DNA of 64,000 nt from Monomorium pharaonis (lineage: Eukaryota; Arthropoda; Insecta; Hymenoptera; Formicidae), in NCBI RefSeq assembly GCF_013373865.1, contig NC_050470.1, positions 29,557,585-29,621,584 on the forward strand. Direction: 5' to 3'. Below the pieces are notes generated by a model. The model saw nothing but the letters and a program-made list of their open reading frames with translations. It was not told where the DNA came from and searched no databases. The position numbers and the translations under genes were made by a program. Positions 24,601 to 38,408 of the stretch are shown piece by piece (the first letter of the stretch is position 1; each line of letters opens with the position of its first letter).

Positions 24601-27600
24601 TCCGCGACAAACGAGGATCTCTCGCGTCCCTCGTGAGATATATTATCCAACATGTTAATCCCAATCGCATAATAAACACAATATTTAAGCCTATTCAAAT
24701 TTCCTCAATTGATTTTTGTAATATCGGTCGCATTGGTTTTTATTCGCCACTCTATTCGTTTTAGTTTCAATAATATTCCTTAGAAGTTAAACCTGGAAAC
24801 GGGCGAGCGAGTCACATCATCCACATTGCAATTCAAATTTATCGCGGTGCAAATTAGCACAAACGTTAGTGTCGTCGACACATTGACCGACTTTATATTC
24901 TCGTAATTCCGCACGAGATGCATTTTTCAGCGAGCCGGCACCGTCCTGACAACGAGAAGCGCTATTTAGGTACAGAGGGTGGAGTGAAAAAGTCTTTCGG
25001 CCGCCTTTGCTCCCGCAGGAGGCCGCTCCAAGAATCCTTGAGAATATTTTTACGACCTGTCGGTCTAAAGATAGAAGAACCCAACGCGGCGTATTCCGAC
25101 GTCGCAGCTTTCGCGGTGTTGTGGTCGGCGGGACACGGCGATGATAAAAACGTCGACCGCAAAGGAAAAACGAGAAAGGGTGAAAAAGAGTCACGATCGC
25201 GGTCGCGGTTGCACCGATAAAAAAGAATACTCGCGATCGATTTCTCGGGTGCAATTAACGAGCCTGTCTCGAAATTCATGCCGCAACCAAGTGACAAATT
25301 TCTATAAAAAAGGAAAGCAGCTCAAGCAAGATGTCTCTCACATCTCATAATTTAAAAGCAGTGTAGATTTATAAACGGAAAATTCCGCGAAATTTTTAAA
25401 GCTAAAACTTCAATTTATTCACATTGTCATTTATTTCGATAACAAATATGTAATTTTATCGCAAATATGTAATAGACATAACATTCGAGTCTTGATATAT
25501 GAAACATAAAGTGCATGGAGCGTAAGTAGAATTTATAAAGCTAGTAAATATTATATGGGGACCTAAAGGAAATTTCTGAAACGGGATTACGCCGTTGTAT
25601 CGATGTAAATCGATGGAACAGCATCCGATTACACGCGTAGGAGGATACGTGCCTCGATGCCAGCCTATATTACTTTGTCCACTCGTCTCCCGTTGCATCT
25701 GGCGTGTTCGACGGACGCATGCGAAGTCGGAGGGACACCGGATGCACGAGACGCGCACAGAATTCGCGCGCGGAAACTCTTGCGCAAAAAAAAAAAAACA
25801 TAATAAAACAAGATGCGATCGAACAAACACGTGGCACGAGCATCGCACGTAAACGCGGCCATAAAACCCCGGGACATTAGGTTTAGGCGTTAACTTTACT
25901 GCGCGTGCTGCTAGATAGAAGACAGGGGCGGGGTTCGGCAGATGTACTAAAGAAGCTTGAATTACGACTCGTATTACCGTCAGATATGAGCGCGGAATTG
26001 ACGCGGTGCTTCCTGCGGGCAGACGCGGCTTATCCAGCATCCGAGGATGGGAGACCGTAAATGCAACGCGATTTATGTAAATTCTCGTTTATCCGCAAAC
26101 TGGAAAACCAAATTTCATCGAACTTTACGTAGGCACCTCCATAAATCATCGTAGTTTAATGCTCGGCGTGTTTCGACGTCGAAAATTGTAGGAGCAAAGA
26201 AAAGAACGAAGTATCTTCGAGATGGAATTTTCACTATGAGAGAGTAGAGATTCGTCTCCTCTCGAGAGTAGAGAACGCAACGAAAAACACTCGCAAATGA
26301 GAAGTAGATGTTTAACAATCTCGTTGTTCAACAAATCGTTAAATCTCACCGTTCTTTTTTTGTGAACGTTAATATCTAAGACCGAAAATGTATATTTTAC
26401 TCCAAAAATTTTATTTCTAAGTTATTATTTCTCAATATAATCAATAAGAAAAGTAAAATGTATTTCATAGAAATATATATTTTCATAAATAAATTTTTAT
26501 AACAAATATTAAAGAAACTGTCACAAAAAATATTTGCTTCTCATTATTTCGACATTTCTCTCTCGGTGCATAAAGCCATCGTTAATTTCTCGTGCACGGT
26601 GCAAGGTGCACGCGACATCGCGTCTGCACGAAAACCGCATATTTATGACGTAACGAAAGGCCGGGCAACGATGTCACTTGTACATCGGAATGAAAACGGA
26701 ATGGGCGACGAAGAAGAAATGGTGAAACGCTTCGTCGTGCCGTAATAGCCGAACGAGAGAAAAAGCCATTGTTCTCGCAATAATTGGCCCCCGGTGAGTT
26801 ATGATGCGGGAAGGTCGTAAACTTTGCGGTGGTCGTCCTTAACGATTGTCCGCCTTTATGTATCGCCCGCTCGAAATGTCGCCGCCGGTCCCGCCGGTCG
26901 AATCTTCCGCGCTATCGTAAATTACGATTACGAGACACGAGGATACGATGAAATGCAATGTACCGATATATCATCGGTTTCAAAAACTGCGAAATTTCTC
27001 GCTGCACAATTTTATATCGAATCGTGTACGCCATTAAAACTGCTTTATCTGTTTATACAAAGAAGCTTATAACAGAGTACCCTTTTTTTTTAAGCTACAC
27101 CTACAAAGGGCTCTTCAACGAGAAACTTTAATTGGAAAGAGCCGCGGCTGCTTCAACTCGTTTACTTACTTTTTTGGAAGAAAAAGATAAAGTCTTTAGC
27201 GTATAGTAAAAAAAAGGAGATTGTAAAGAAATTTTACACCAAGTAACGTTAGTCAATTAATAATTTAATGTTGACGAGGATTTAATAAATTTATTGCAAT
27301 CTCAGTTTACGAGGAACCACGAATTATACATGTACAAGTCTCGTAAAAAATTCCCGATTTCGCCGGGCAAATTCGTCGACGGTGTCGCGTCACATCTCGC
27401 GAAAAGTTCGTCGCGAGCGAAGTCGCCGACAATATCGCCGTCTCGTAATAATTCCGTGGGGCTCGAAAGACGGCCCTCGGACTTTTCGAAAGTTTCGCAA
27501 TTCGCGCAAGCTGCCCCCGGAACGGGCTTTCCTCGGCCGTTGGATATTAAGTCGCGGGGGAGGACGCGGGTTAAGGATCAGACGCGGCACTAAGCCTGCC

Positions 27601-30600
27601 GCTAAGAGGCGAGAATCCAGCATAAACTGCTTTACGGTTTAACTTATTATTATCTGCGGCGGACGGCGCAGGGGAGGGAGGACGGGGGGGGGGCGCGATA
27701 AAGCTGAAAACAGGCGCGGAGGTGCGCGACATTTTCACCTGGGATTTTCATATTCCCCGCAGTAACGACGGCGTGATATACGCGGACGACAACCTTAGGG
27801 GTTGCGCGACAGACGCGTCGCTAATCCAGGAATTTCTAGTCTGCGCGTCGCGACGCTCCGCGAGAAGACACTAGACATGAGGGGGAGAGACGGGGGGGAG
27901 TTGAGCACGTGATGAACCTTCACCCTGATATCTGTCGGAAGATGTCAGGTTAATTCGGTGAGGCGAGATGAACGTAACTGACGTCGACATTGTTGGAAGA
28001 ATCGAGGTAGAGAGACACAAACAAATATTACAGTTAGAGGTAGAAATTCCGCGTCTCGAGTTATGCCATCTACGTGAAATTCATTTCGGTAATCTGATTA
28101 ATTGAAAGTTATGAGAAACATTACACAATCTACGCTCAGTGAGGACAATCACAGTGAACAATTCCTTTAAAGTTCCAGGATGTATAAATCACCCCCTCCA
28201 CAATGTGTTCAATCAGACCTGCCGGACATTCGTTGAAAACGATATTCAAGGATTAATTATCCCTTATGAGGCAAGCGCTTTATCCAGGAACAATAACATC
28301 GATAAACTGCCGCTGCTTTCTCTTACACGCCCCCTCGGACGCGCGTTCTCGTTTTTTCTTTTTCTTTTTTTTTTTTTTAAGTATTCCGCGAAGCGAGCAT
28401 CGAGATCACACGGAGGAAGGTGGAACGATCGAGGATTATTAACACGGCGCGGTTACTCCCCAAGGTGGACAGATACCAGACGCTTTTCCGCAAGCCGGTC
28501 CGCGAGCGTTCCATTACCGGCGAGACGGGATCATAAATCAGACGGGCAGGAGGGGGAGGAGAGGGGAAGGGGAAGAAAAAAAAAAACACCTACGTACCTG
28601 CACAACCGGTACTTCATCGCCGACTCCCCGTCGCGCTCTCGTAGGCAGCTCAATTAAATGAATAGGCGCGACGCCGCGATCGTCCGCGATGACAGCGGCG
28701 CGAAACGGAAAATCGACCCGAGGATTCCCGTCTCGTCCGATCGCCATTTCCGGCTCGGGCGCGCGCGTTCGGCGAATACCAGATGTGCGCGACACCCGCG
28801 GATATTCCATCTTTCCGCGACGGCTCCCCGGCACGTCCGATATTCGATATTCAATATCCCGGAACGTATGCGCACCCGCGATCTCCCTTCATTCTGCAGC
28901 TCCCCTCCCCCCCTTCCTATCCCCCCGCAGTAAAATAGATTTTCTCATTTTGAACGCGATGGACGCGCGCTACTAGACCGCATGGATATTCGTTAATTAT
29001 GCTAATACATGATGATGTCGAGAGTGCGCTGTGTTTTCACGACGATAACGCGACACTCGATATTCGGGAACCGCTGATACGCGAAATATTACGTGCGAAA
29101 ATTTATTATTTACACTCGGCTCTTCGAGAACGTACGGCGGTGTCGCATTACTCCGAGGGTTACCTCGCGGCTTCACGTCGGAAGGTGGCATCGGAAGTTT
29201 AAAAAAGAATCGACGCAGCGAGATGGAAACGAAGGGCTCAGTTTCGTGGAAATCGGACAAGTCGGCGCTGAAAATTTATCGAGATCGATCCGCAAGATCC
29301 TTGTATCTTTGCGGTGCGGGGAGACACGACGGTGGCTGCGGCTGCTGTCTCGTTTGGACCAACCGCGGTAATGAATGGTTCGATTGTGCATTGTATATCT
29401 CTCTGTACTGATTCTCTAAAATAAAATTTCATCTCGCCCGGTATTCACATTACGAACGCGTGAGAGAGCTCGTAGATCGTATCTATTTAAGGAAACGATA
29501 ATTTATTACGTTCGAACAATAATAATCGCCTAATGAAACGGGCGTTTCGCAAATCAATCATTTTCTCAAAAAAACCAGAGCTTATTCAAACGGAGCTTCG
29601 AATCTTTGCTCGTCGTTTTCGGCCAGACAACACGAAACGGTGCAAACGACGGATGACTAAGGAGTAAGTAGAAGAACCGGTGAGACGCGAAGGAAATCAA
29701 GATAATCGGCGATACACCATTTTCAAGGCAAGACGAGAAAGTAGGAGGAAACAAGGAGATGACGCGAGTTTCAAGCGACACTGGACTGGAGGTGAAAGAA
29801 GCGCGCGTGAGAAACTGGTCTTCTCGCTCCTTACTCCTGTTTTTTTCTTGTGTCCTACCTCTCCCTTGCATGGATCTTCAAGAGCAGAACCAGATTACGA
29901 TTCGTTTTGTCGATCGGCGCGACGGCCCCGTTCGCGATCGAGAGAAACCGAAGCACGCGACGGCCGGTGAGAATAGAGATCGTCGAACCGGCACGGATGG
30001 CATTGCACGGAACAAGGAAGTGGAATAAATATTTCTATCTTTAATTAAGCGAGCGCACCGGTGGTTGCGTTTTATCGAACGTTCTCGCCAGCGGAACAAG
30101 AATTTTCAGCTCATCGGATTATCCCGGATGTTTATTTCGCGGTAGAGACGCAACACTAGGATAATCGATACTCACGTAAAATAGGACTCACGAGGTAATA
30201 TGAGATAATGAAACTTCATTTTTCGCTGAAATTCAAATAAGTTTTGCTCATTTTTAATTCGAGCTTTGAGAATTGAAATCTTTAGCTTGTAGATAGTTGA
30301 ATAATACTGATTTTTGCATAACAATAAACGATAAACTATGATATAAAAAATTATACAAAAACCATTAAATAAATTTATAGCTCATTATGTTTCACAAGAA
30401 TTAATAAATAAATGAGTGAAAGAGAGAAAACGACAGAAATATTTGTGCTTTATGAAAAAAAAATTAATTTCATTAAGTTAATACAAGGTAGTATTAACAA
30501 CTCGCATGAGAGTATGATTTCTCTCGGTGTTTTCTTTAACTTTTGAATGCATGGGAGATATTAAGAGCTCGCAATATATGCATAAACATGGTTGTACAAG

Positions 30601-32451
30601 AGAATTAATGATCTTGCGATTTCATGAAATACCGGTATTAACGATATCCGGTCACTTGTGAATGCAGCTAATTGGTTGTGATTCACTCGGTGAATTCGTG
30701 ACACCGCGACTGGCAGGATAGAGCTCAATCATCAGGACTTGCGATCATAGATTTATTTTAATACAGATAGTACTATCGTAGTAAATTGTTTCAACCGCGC
30801 GCCCTGGCAGCCGGAATACCAGCGGCTCACGATCGCGTGACGAAGAAGCCTTGCAATAAATAACACATCGCTGGACCGCCGACGCGATGCTCTCGCCCAC
30901 GATTGTTCTTAGGTGCAGGTGGGCTAATAACGGCGACGAAAGAAATTTTATTCTCGTGAGAACGCTTTCATCCGATTCATTAATCTTCCGCCTATTGATG
31001 CGATTGACACACTATTTGCTGACGTTAAAACAACCTGCAATGGATTCAGCCACCTTTTCACAAGTGTTAAACAAAATTATGCATATTAAATTGCTTGAAT
31101 AAAAATTAAATTACAGAAAGAATAGATTTGATTACAAAATTTATGTAAAATTTATCTTATTTGTGAATATATTCTCTTTGGAACTCGGGGTCGTACCCTG
31201 ACTAATCCCTCGGTCTAACCTCGGTTAAACTTGGTTAAACTCCTGGATCCAAATCAAAATATAATAATTTCGGATTACGTTGATGTTACATAAGCTCTCG
31301 TCTCTCGAGTCTTATCCTTTGGCTATCAGCTTCAAAAGCTCTCTAATCTTATCTCACACTAATTCCTATTCCCGTAATTCGCACGTTATATCGCCAATTC
31401 TGTAACAATTGTATAGAAAATAGTAAGAAAACGTATCAGACAAAAATAAATCAATCGGGAAACATTGACACGTCCCGTGAGTAACGCCGACATTATCTCG
31501 TTAGCCGTCGACGTAACTTCGTCGTTCGTTAAGCCGGAGACGTCACGCACAGAACTAGAAGAATTACAAGATGCGTTTCCCCATGGCGTCCTGAAAGCAG
31601 AGCGTCGACAATTTTACGAGTTTCTGCCGCGTAATTACAGTCGACCAACTAACGCGGCTTCGTACAGCCATAAAACGCTACGACACACAAGTGATAGCCA
31701 TTGGCCCTGCAAATTAGCAACGTGACGTTTATTGACCATCGATCCTGCGTAGCATCACGCGGGGATTTTTTTGCGCACCTCGGGCGAAGACAATTGTCAA
31801 CGTGACGTCGATTTCTGAGAGAACGTCGATGCGTCTCTCAAATAAAAATTCGCTCCCACACCTAAACTCGCTGTACACCTTTGCCAATTACGCTGAGAGG
31901 CGTAAGGAATGAGAAAGTCAGTAGCTTCGCGGAAAGTGGGACAGCCGATTCAATATCCCGGAACGAGATACCAATATCGAAGTCGATAAATCAAAGGTAA
32001 ATAAAGAATATTGCTTCTACGGCGGCTGCAACAAGCTAGCTTCCCACCATCTTTCCGAGATATTTCTAATCTCTCTGTGGCGCGTATCGCCCCGTTGCGA
32101 AATCGACTCGACAACCTTTTGACACGAATGTCGTTCGCGTCACAGTAATCAAGTACGAGAGAAGCGGAAGGTCGGATAAGGAGGAAGAGGCAGGCAGGCA
32201 CCCAGCAGCGAGGCAGCACAGAGTGGAGGAGACGCGAAAAAGAGCTGATGCGGTTTGTACGGAGTGGCACTCCCTGTCTGTCGACCCACGCCGACTATCT
32301 CGCGGGCTGCCACGCGATATTATTATGTGCACATGCCCATGTATCACGGACTACCTGACAGATCGGGCTCGCGTCCGTACGGGAGAGCGAACAGCCGGCT
32401 AGGTGTGGTTGATACTCGCGCGCCCGTGTGTACGATAAAATAAACGAGCTT

Positions 32452-32610
32452 GTCTCTCTCTCTATCTCTCTATCTCTCTCGCTTTCTCCCCCTCTTCCCC
32501 CTTTTCTCTTGTCCTCTCTTCCTCACTCTTTCTTTTTCGAACCTCCCCCACCCTCCCATCTCACGCCGATCTATCATTCCCCCTCCTTCTCGCTCCTCTC
32601 AGCCGTTCTG
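32452..32610. repeat. CT-rich polypyrimidine tract
   Basis: This is an imperfect CT microsatellite (32452-32480) running into about 130 bp of C/T-rich sequence. Read on the minus strand it is a GA/GGGA tract. Confidence 0.75.
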
Positions 32611-35600
32611 CACCGCAACGACGCCTGTACCGGAGCAACTTTTAAGGTCACAGACCTCGGTGCCTGCTCCCCATATCCCCCGCCGTTCCTCCTCCGTCGT
32701 CGGGCGAAATGAGGGCGAGACCTCGCGGACCGGAGAAAATTTCTTATGGGCCCTCTCTTCGTCACTGTACTTCAAAGACCAATTCGCGATGCGTCTTGCA
32801 TCTCCCCGCATTATACATTCGTGGCTCTGTACTGGGATCCGGTATAATGCGTCTAAAGGATGTTGATTAACCATCTATAATTTTAATTTCCTCGGAGAAA
32901 GCTGAAGTTATATTTTAAATCTTAAAAGTTGTTTAAAACTTCGTTCCAGAGAACACCCATTAGCGTGTACTCGTAAAGAAGAAAAATTAATGACAGAGAA
33001 TTACAAGTTTAAGTATAATAATAGTATAATAATATAATATAACTACTCTCTTTCTCTCTCTCTCTCGTTCTCTACGTTCGGTATGTATAATAAAAAATAA
33101 GTTAATATACTTTCAAAGTCACGTTATCTTACAGTGACTCGTTCGCGTGCAAATATAACGTATACAACGCTAACGTCAGCGAGTGTGAACTTGATATCTG
33201 GTTTCACCAATAAACGCAAAAATTGGAAATGCAAATGCACGTCGGCGAGAGCTCGCGGAGGTCAACGGCCGGCTGACGAGGTCCGTAGACTGATTAGTCA
33301 CGAAGTTCGCCCACGTAACTAGAAATAAGATAGGCGCGACAGCGTGCATCGGGGAAAATGCGACAAAATATCAAATAACGGAAATTCGAAATGAGCGCGG
33401 CTTTGTTTGCTCCCCCGCACGAGTCGCGGTCTTATTATGCACCCAACGACGTTCCAACCCTACCGATTGTCACGAGAGTGTTGTATAATACGGGACGTCG
33501 CCGCCTTTCCCATTAGTTTTTATGCAACCCTCGTAAATTTTAAAATCCGCTTTTACATTCAACGAAATATCATCGATGTACTGCAATCTTTAAATTACAG
33601 TATTGTCATAAAATTAGAAAACATTTGTATACAAAAATTGTATGTAAAATATAATGCAATACTCACCGAGAAAAAAAGTTGTAGAAATCATAATATCACT
33701 ATAACTTATAATTATTTTTAGAGCCAACCATATTTTTATTGTCATTTAACAATATGAATTATAATTTGTTTAAACTATATATTAAAGTTCTCATAATCAT
33801 AATATTCATATCATATGCAACTTGTAATTGCCACAATTAAAATAGAAATTTCAATACAGCAAATGGTACTATAAATTAATCACTATAAACATATGGTTAT
33901 TATTGTCAATAATATAGAAATAATTATTATAAAAATAATATTTCTGGCTACAATTATTTTACTGTGCAACTACCTATAGTCACAAATATCACTCATTTTT
34001 TTCTCAGTACGTATATTTGTATTGTAAAAAAAAAGTATGCATTGCATTACGACGTTTTATAATGTTCTGCAGTTCTGCATTGCAAATTTGCAGGTCTCTC
34101 GCATTTAGAGAAAAGCAAAATAGAACGGAGAAACTCCGCGGACGCACCAAGTATCATTCCACAATATTTTACTCAATATTTTACTGCAGCTTTATCCACG
34201 CTCGCGTATCATAAATCTCAAATATCGATATCGGGGCGAGGCGTATCGAAAGAGGATTACGCGAAACGCAAACGCACGTAAACGGATAAGCGGCGAAGAA
34301 AGCGCGGGAGACGATACGAGAGTCCGCTGGACCATTCCCGCCTGCTCCCTCCCCCTCCTGCTACGAATGAAATCTAACAAAGGAAACGGGGCTACTGGCG
34401 TATATCCTCACATATTGCCTGGCTAAGCGGATAAGGATATGGAACGCAGGATCCTCAAACGGCCCTCTGACAGCACAAAGGGAGCCTGATTGCCCGTGGA
34501 TGATTTACCGCGACGGCGGCGCACGACTCGGGCCCGCGACACTCCGCGACGACATCCGTCGTGGATGTGCGCTATAATAAAAGCTAGCGGGAGTATAACT
34601 CGAAACACGCAGACGCGGGAGAAGACGCAAAGACGGGGAATCCGACGAGACGATGAGGCCGAAAAGTACGATGGAAAAAGAGCAACGGCACGATAATGCG
34701 GCAACAGCTGGACGATATACCCGTTTTCGCGAATAATATAAAATAAAACGCGCGAAACGATATTCTTTAAGAAATCCGACATCCGAAATGTCCATGGCGA
34801 GCTCTAAAATAATCACTTTTTTTAGAAGATCCTTTTGGACTTATTATTTACTCACTGCGCTGTGACAAAGTCTAGAAAAATCCATCGACATCCATTCGCA
34901 ATCAAGAAACATCTCCCCTCAGGACTTACCTGAAAAAAATAAAATATTATTATATAATTATCAAACTATTTTAATTATTAAATACACATTATAAACAATC
35001 AAAAGTTAATGTAAGAAACGGTTTTAATTCAATCCTTTTACGCCGACTCTTTTCTTTAGCGCATAACAATATTCTATTATTATTCTATAATATTCCATTA
35101 TTTTACATCCTTCAAAAGCAATGTTCTACAAAATGTATGCCGGTTAATTTCCTTCTCGCCTATAACTCGTTGACTAGGGCTAAACGTGAAAGGGTCAGGC
35201 TAAAAGCTTCTGCCGCTGCTTTTACGCCGATAAGAACGCGGAAACATATTCTCGCCTCTCGCTGGGACTTTCTTTGTTCCTAAGATCTCCTCCCGTTCAT
35301 TTGCGCGCCCTCGCCGAACTCATGATATAATAGAAGTAAAATAGCAGGATAAATGCAGGTAGGCCATTCCCGACCGGTCGAGCGTAAGAGCGGAATGTCT
35401 CTTAAGGTTTCCCGAGGTTATTTGCCCCCTACGCCTCATTCGCGAGGAGTATCGAGGGGGCTAAAGCACGTAATGAAAATAGTCCCTCCTAATTCGGCGC
35501 GATCTCTGACCGCCAGGCTCGTCTTCTGCCATCTAAAAATAAGCGCGCGCACTCGGACCCCGTCTCATTACGACCCCGTAATAACGGCCCCGTGTCGCCT

Positions 35601-35672
35601 ACGGATCTACGTCATTTTGTTCCTCCGATGGTTATCCCGGCGCACGTGGGACTTATTGTTACATAGAAAGAA

Positions 35673-35746
35673 TTTCCTCTCTTCGAGAAACATTCCGCCC
35701 GTTGAGACGGAATGTTTCTCGACGCGTCACGTGTTGCGAGAGGAAA
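35673..35746. repeat. Hairpin-forming inverted repeat
   Basis: A perfect 15-bp stem (35683-35697 with 35708-35722) has a 10-nt loop. Below it, a 9-bp basal stem pairs 35673-35681 with 35738-35746. The right arm carries an extra 15-nt stretch (35723-35737) holding a CACGTG E-box. The asymmetric bulge and short stem do not suit a standard microRNA precursor. It could be a decayed foldback element or a structured regulatory site. Confidence 0.7.
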
Positions 35747-36041
35747 AAAAAATTCACGCGAAACGTGCTTGCATTACGTTATCGATAGTACGAAGATTTA
35801 TTATCGAAAATAAAGAAACGTTGGTTGACGTCGGTAGCGTTGAAAGCGATTCGGGAAGTAATAATTGTGTTGGGCGGACCCCTCCCCCCTCACCAGCTAT
35901 GACATAATCAAGGGGTGGATCGTAGTAGTAGAACTATTTCAACGAGATCTTCTCGTCTAATATAATCTCGTAATAACCGTTCTCCACCCTCGAGAGAGCG
36001 CGTGGTGCCTCGTAGATCGCGTAGCGAGATACAATTCTATC

Positions 36042-36049
36042 TATTAGAC
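36042..36049. repeat. Target-site duplication, left copy
   Basis: TATTAGAC lies directly before the left end of the hAT-type element. Confidence 0.88.
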
Positions 36050-36611
36050 CAGTGCTCGGAATTAGTTGCACATTTCGTCTCGATTCCTGAGGCACCGCCT
36101 GCTATGCCCCCACTACCGCTGTAGGCTCGACGGCCGAGCCGCCGATCGCGTGCGTGGCCTTGTGTCTCAGGAGCGTTCTACGATAGATATGCCCGATCCA
36201 TTTGCGTGATTAAAAAATTTTCTTGCGCTGTGAATAATTCTTTTATTTTTACAGACGATTAAAGTTATTAATATTATTTTTACGTTTATAAACATATTTG
36301 TATATACATATAATGAGCATAATATAACACAATGTAATAATTGCAATTTTGTTAATAGCTTTCCACATCACCCAAGAGGAAAAATAATATTAATAACTTT
36401 AATTATCTGTAAAAATAAAAAAATTATTCACAGCGCAAGAGAATTTTTTAATTACGCGAATGGACCAGGCATATCTATCGTAGAACGCTCCTGAGACACA
36501 AGGCCAAGCGCGCGATCGGCGGCTCGGCCGTCGAGCCTACAGCGGTAGTGGGGGCATAGCAGGCGGTGCCTCAGAAATCGAGGCGAAATGTGCAACTAAT
36601 TCCGAGCACTG
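36050..36611. mobile_element. hAT-type foldback MITE
   Basis: This 562-bp element is almost entirely inverted repeat. The arms of about 232 bp (36050-36281 and 36380-36611) differ at only a small number of positions and are separated by an AT-rich spacer of about 98 bp. The ends read CAGTGCTCGG. It is flanked by an 8-bp direct duplication TATTAGAC (36042-36049 and 36612-36619). An 8-bp target duplication and CAGTG-type ends are typical of the hAT superfamily. It contains no transposase frame, so it would have been moved by an enzyme encoded elsewhere. The near-identical arms and intact target duplication point to a fairly recent insertion. Confidence 0.9.
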
Positions 36612-36619
36612 TATTAGAC
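36612..36619. repeat. Target-site duplication, right copy
   Basis: TATTAGAC lies directly after the right end of the hAT-type element. Confidence 0.88.
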
Positions 36620-37752
36620 GTTCCGACGGGACCGTAGGCCAAGAAATGGCGCAGAAGGGACAAAAAGCAAGCGGCGTGCTCGTGCCACATCTCACAAATC
36701 TTGCTCTATAATCTAGACTACTAAAGCAATAGGTAAGATGCGTGTTTTCTTCGTCTGTTAGATAAACATCGATGTACGAACACGATTACCCCCGGACGGC
36801 GTTTCGGTTCAGAAATTTCAAGTATTTGAACAAATAAAATGTGAGATTTCTTCTACTACTTTTTTCTCTAAATATCCAGTTAAGAGTAAATAGAAAAATG
36901 AAATAACTGTAATAGCTGTAACATTAAAATAATTATGTAAAAATTTATAATATCCAAAACATTTAATTATAAAAGTATATCTGCGAACATTTTACAAATT
37001 ATCGATTTATATTTCCCATGAGAGATACCTAGACATGTAATCCACGTGGTGCTGTAAATCCAAACTAACGTCCATGCTAATCGCATTTATAGTGCTCCAG
37101 CGCGTCTGTTACGACGACGAGCCTCATCCAGAGCAGATAAGACCCAATATGTGAACCAGAAACAGGGAGAGGCAGCCGCGGCAGCTTTGTCTCCTATATC
37201 GTTAATCCTCGTTGGCCCTCTAATTCTCCCGTACGATCGTTAACCTAGCATCGCCTACCCTTGGAAGAGCAGCCAGCATTTTCTCTCCCTCTCTTTATCC
37301 CGGGTACCCCCCGGTCCCACGGGAGAGCATCCCGGTCTATCAGCAGTCCGCGCTTTTCGGCCGTCGGCAGTCAGCTACGACGATAAAGCGTAATTCCAAG
37401 CTCTTATCAGTCGGCACCTCCGACCTCGAGGGATGTCTTTGTCGTTGAAGGCAGCGAGCCAGGAAGAAGGATAATCCTCTTCCTTGCTCTCTGACAACTC
37501 GGGGAAGGGAGAGGAGGAACAGGAGGGAGGCATTTCCGAGCTCTACGGCTGCTCGTTACAAGGTCTCGGTTATCTGGCCAGGAAAGAGCGACTCGAAAGT
37601 CACCGGGAGACGACGACGAATGCGTCGCCGGAAGAGGTGTCAAGGTAAGTGGAACCTCCTGAAAATGTATGCTCGAGTGATGGAGGGTTATAGACAGAGA
37701 ATTTGGATGAAGAGCGAGTGGAGATGAGAAGAGGGCGAGAGAGCGGAGCGAA
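36620..37752. other. Noncoding stretch right of the MITE
   Basis: AT-rich at 36830-37020, then CpG-richer. No gene was recognised; the open minus-strand frames at 37407-37869 show no family motif. Confidence 0.4.
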
Positions 37753-37796
37753 TCGTGTAATCCCGCGGCTACCAGTAATTGACGGCATTTGCATAT
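37753..37796 (+). promoter_or_regulatory. Duplicated module copy 1 with octamer and TAATT core
   Basis: This 44-bp stretch matches 38409-38452 at 38 of 44 positions. Shared blocks are TCGTGTAATCC, CTACCAGTAATT and CATTTGCATAT. ATTTGCAT (37787-37794) is the POU-domain octamer, and AGTAATT is a homeodomain-type core. The sequence to the left (GAGATG, GGGCGA) is weakly similar too. A regulatory role is inferred from motif content and duplication; the orientation is arbitrary. Confidence 0.5.
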
Positions 37797-38408
37797 TCTG
37801 AGCTAATTGTACAGCCAAAGGAGGATTTCCTCGTCTACTCACTCCTTGAGAAAGTTTTCTGTGCGACATAAGAGATTCGCGCGCGATCTTCTCTTAGACA
37901 GATAAAACAACATAAACAAAGAATTGCTCCGATGACAAAAAACATGGGATAGTCATTTTTGCGATGAACGATAATAAGTAAAACAACTCTGCAAAAATAA
38001 CGATGCATGAAACTTCAAATAACATAAAATTTAAGCATCAGATAAGAAAAACGATTTCGCCGCGCAACTATTTTGTCGTAAAATGTTAAAAATATATGGA
38101 CAAGACTCTATAAATCGCAAGGATTTCCCATTCGATTTCTCTTTTCTGTCGCATCCCCCGAATATTTTCTTTATTAAATGTTCCCCTACGTTCTGAATAT
38201 CACGTCAAATATCATTCGCGTATCTCATTCTTTTACGACGTAATCAGTGAATATCGGATAAAGCGACACATTCCATATGTTCGAGCAAATAACGCTCGTG
38301 TGATCACATAAACGAAAATTCGAGAGCGAGAATGAGATGGTAGCCCTCTCCCTTTTCCCTCCTCGAAGAAACGGAGATGCGCAAGCAAAGGGGGCGAAGA
38401 GAAAGACG

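Larger units (their letters stand above)
20457..35672. other. Noncoding stretch, no gene recognised
   Basis: CpG-rich intervals (20460-22800, 23160-24640, 27300-29400, 31450-32400) alternate with AT-rich ones (22900-23120, 26340-26540, 30200-30480, 33560-34080, 34940-35110). G-rich runs occur at 27670-27700 and 27880-27900. A CT-rich tract lies at 32449-32610, with a shorter one at 33045-33072. Overlapping open frames of up to 194 codons (25456-26040) have no recognisable domain. It is probably hdc intron or 5' flank. Confidence 0.4.

Noticed and set aside
25456..26040. 194-codon minus-strand frame
   Set aside because: It has no known domain and an unusual residue mix, overlaps other open frames, and shows no splice or promoter signal.
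33580..34010. AT-rich foldback element
   Set aside because: Partial inverted similarity exists (GTTGTAGAAATCATAATAT and its counterpart near 33940), but no clear ends or target duplication were found, and AT-rich DNA pairs with itself easily.
35673..35746. MicroRNA precursor
   Set aside because: The continuous stem is only 15 bp and is followed by a 15-nt one-sided bulge, unlike a typical precursor with a stem of about 22 bp or more. No known insect microRNA was recognised.
35353..35907. 184-codon plus-strand frame
   Set aside because: It spans the hairpin at 35.7 kb and a polyA-like tract, and no family is recognised. It is probably chance.
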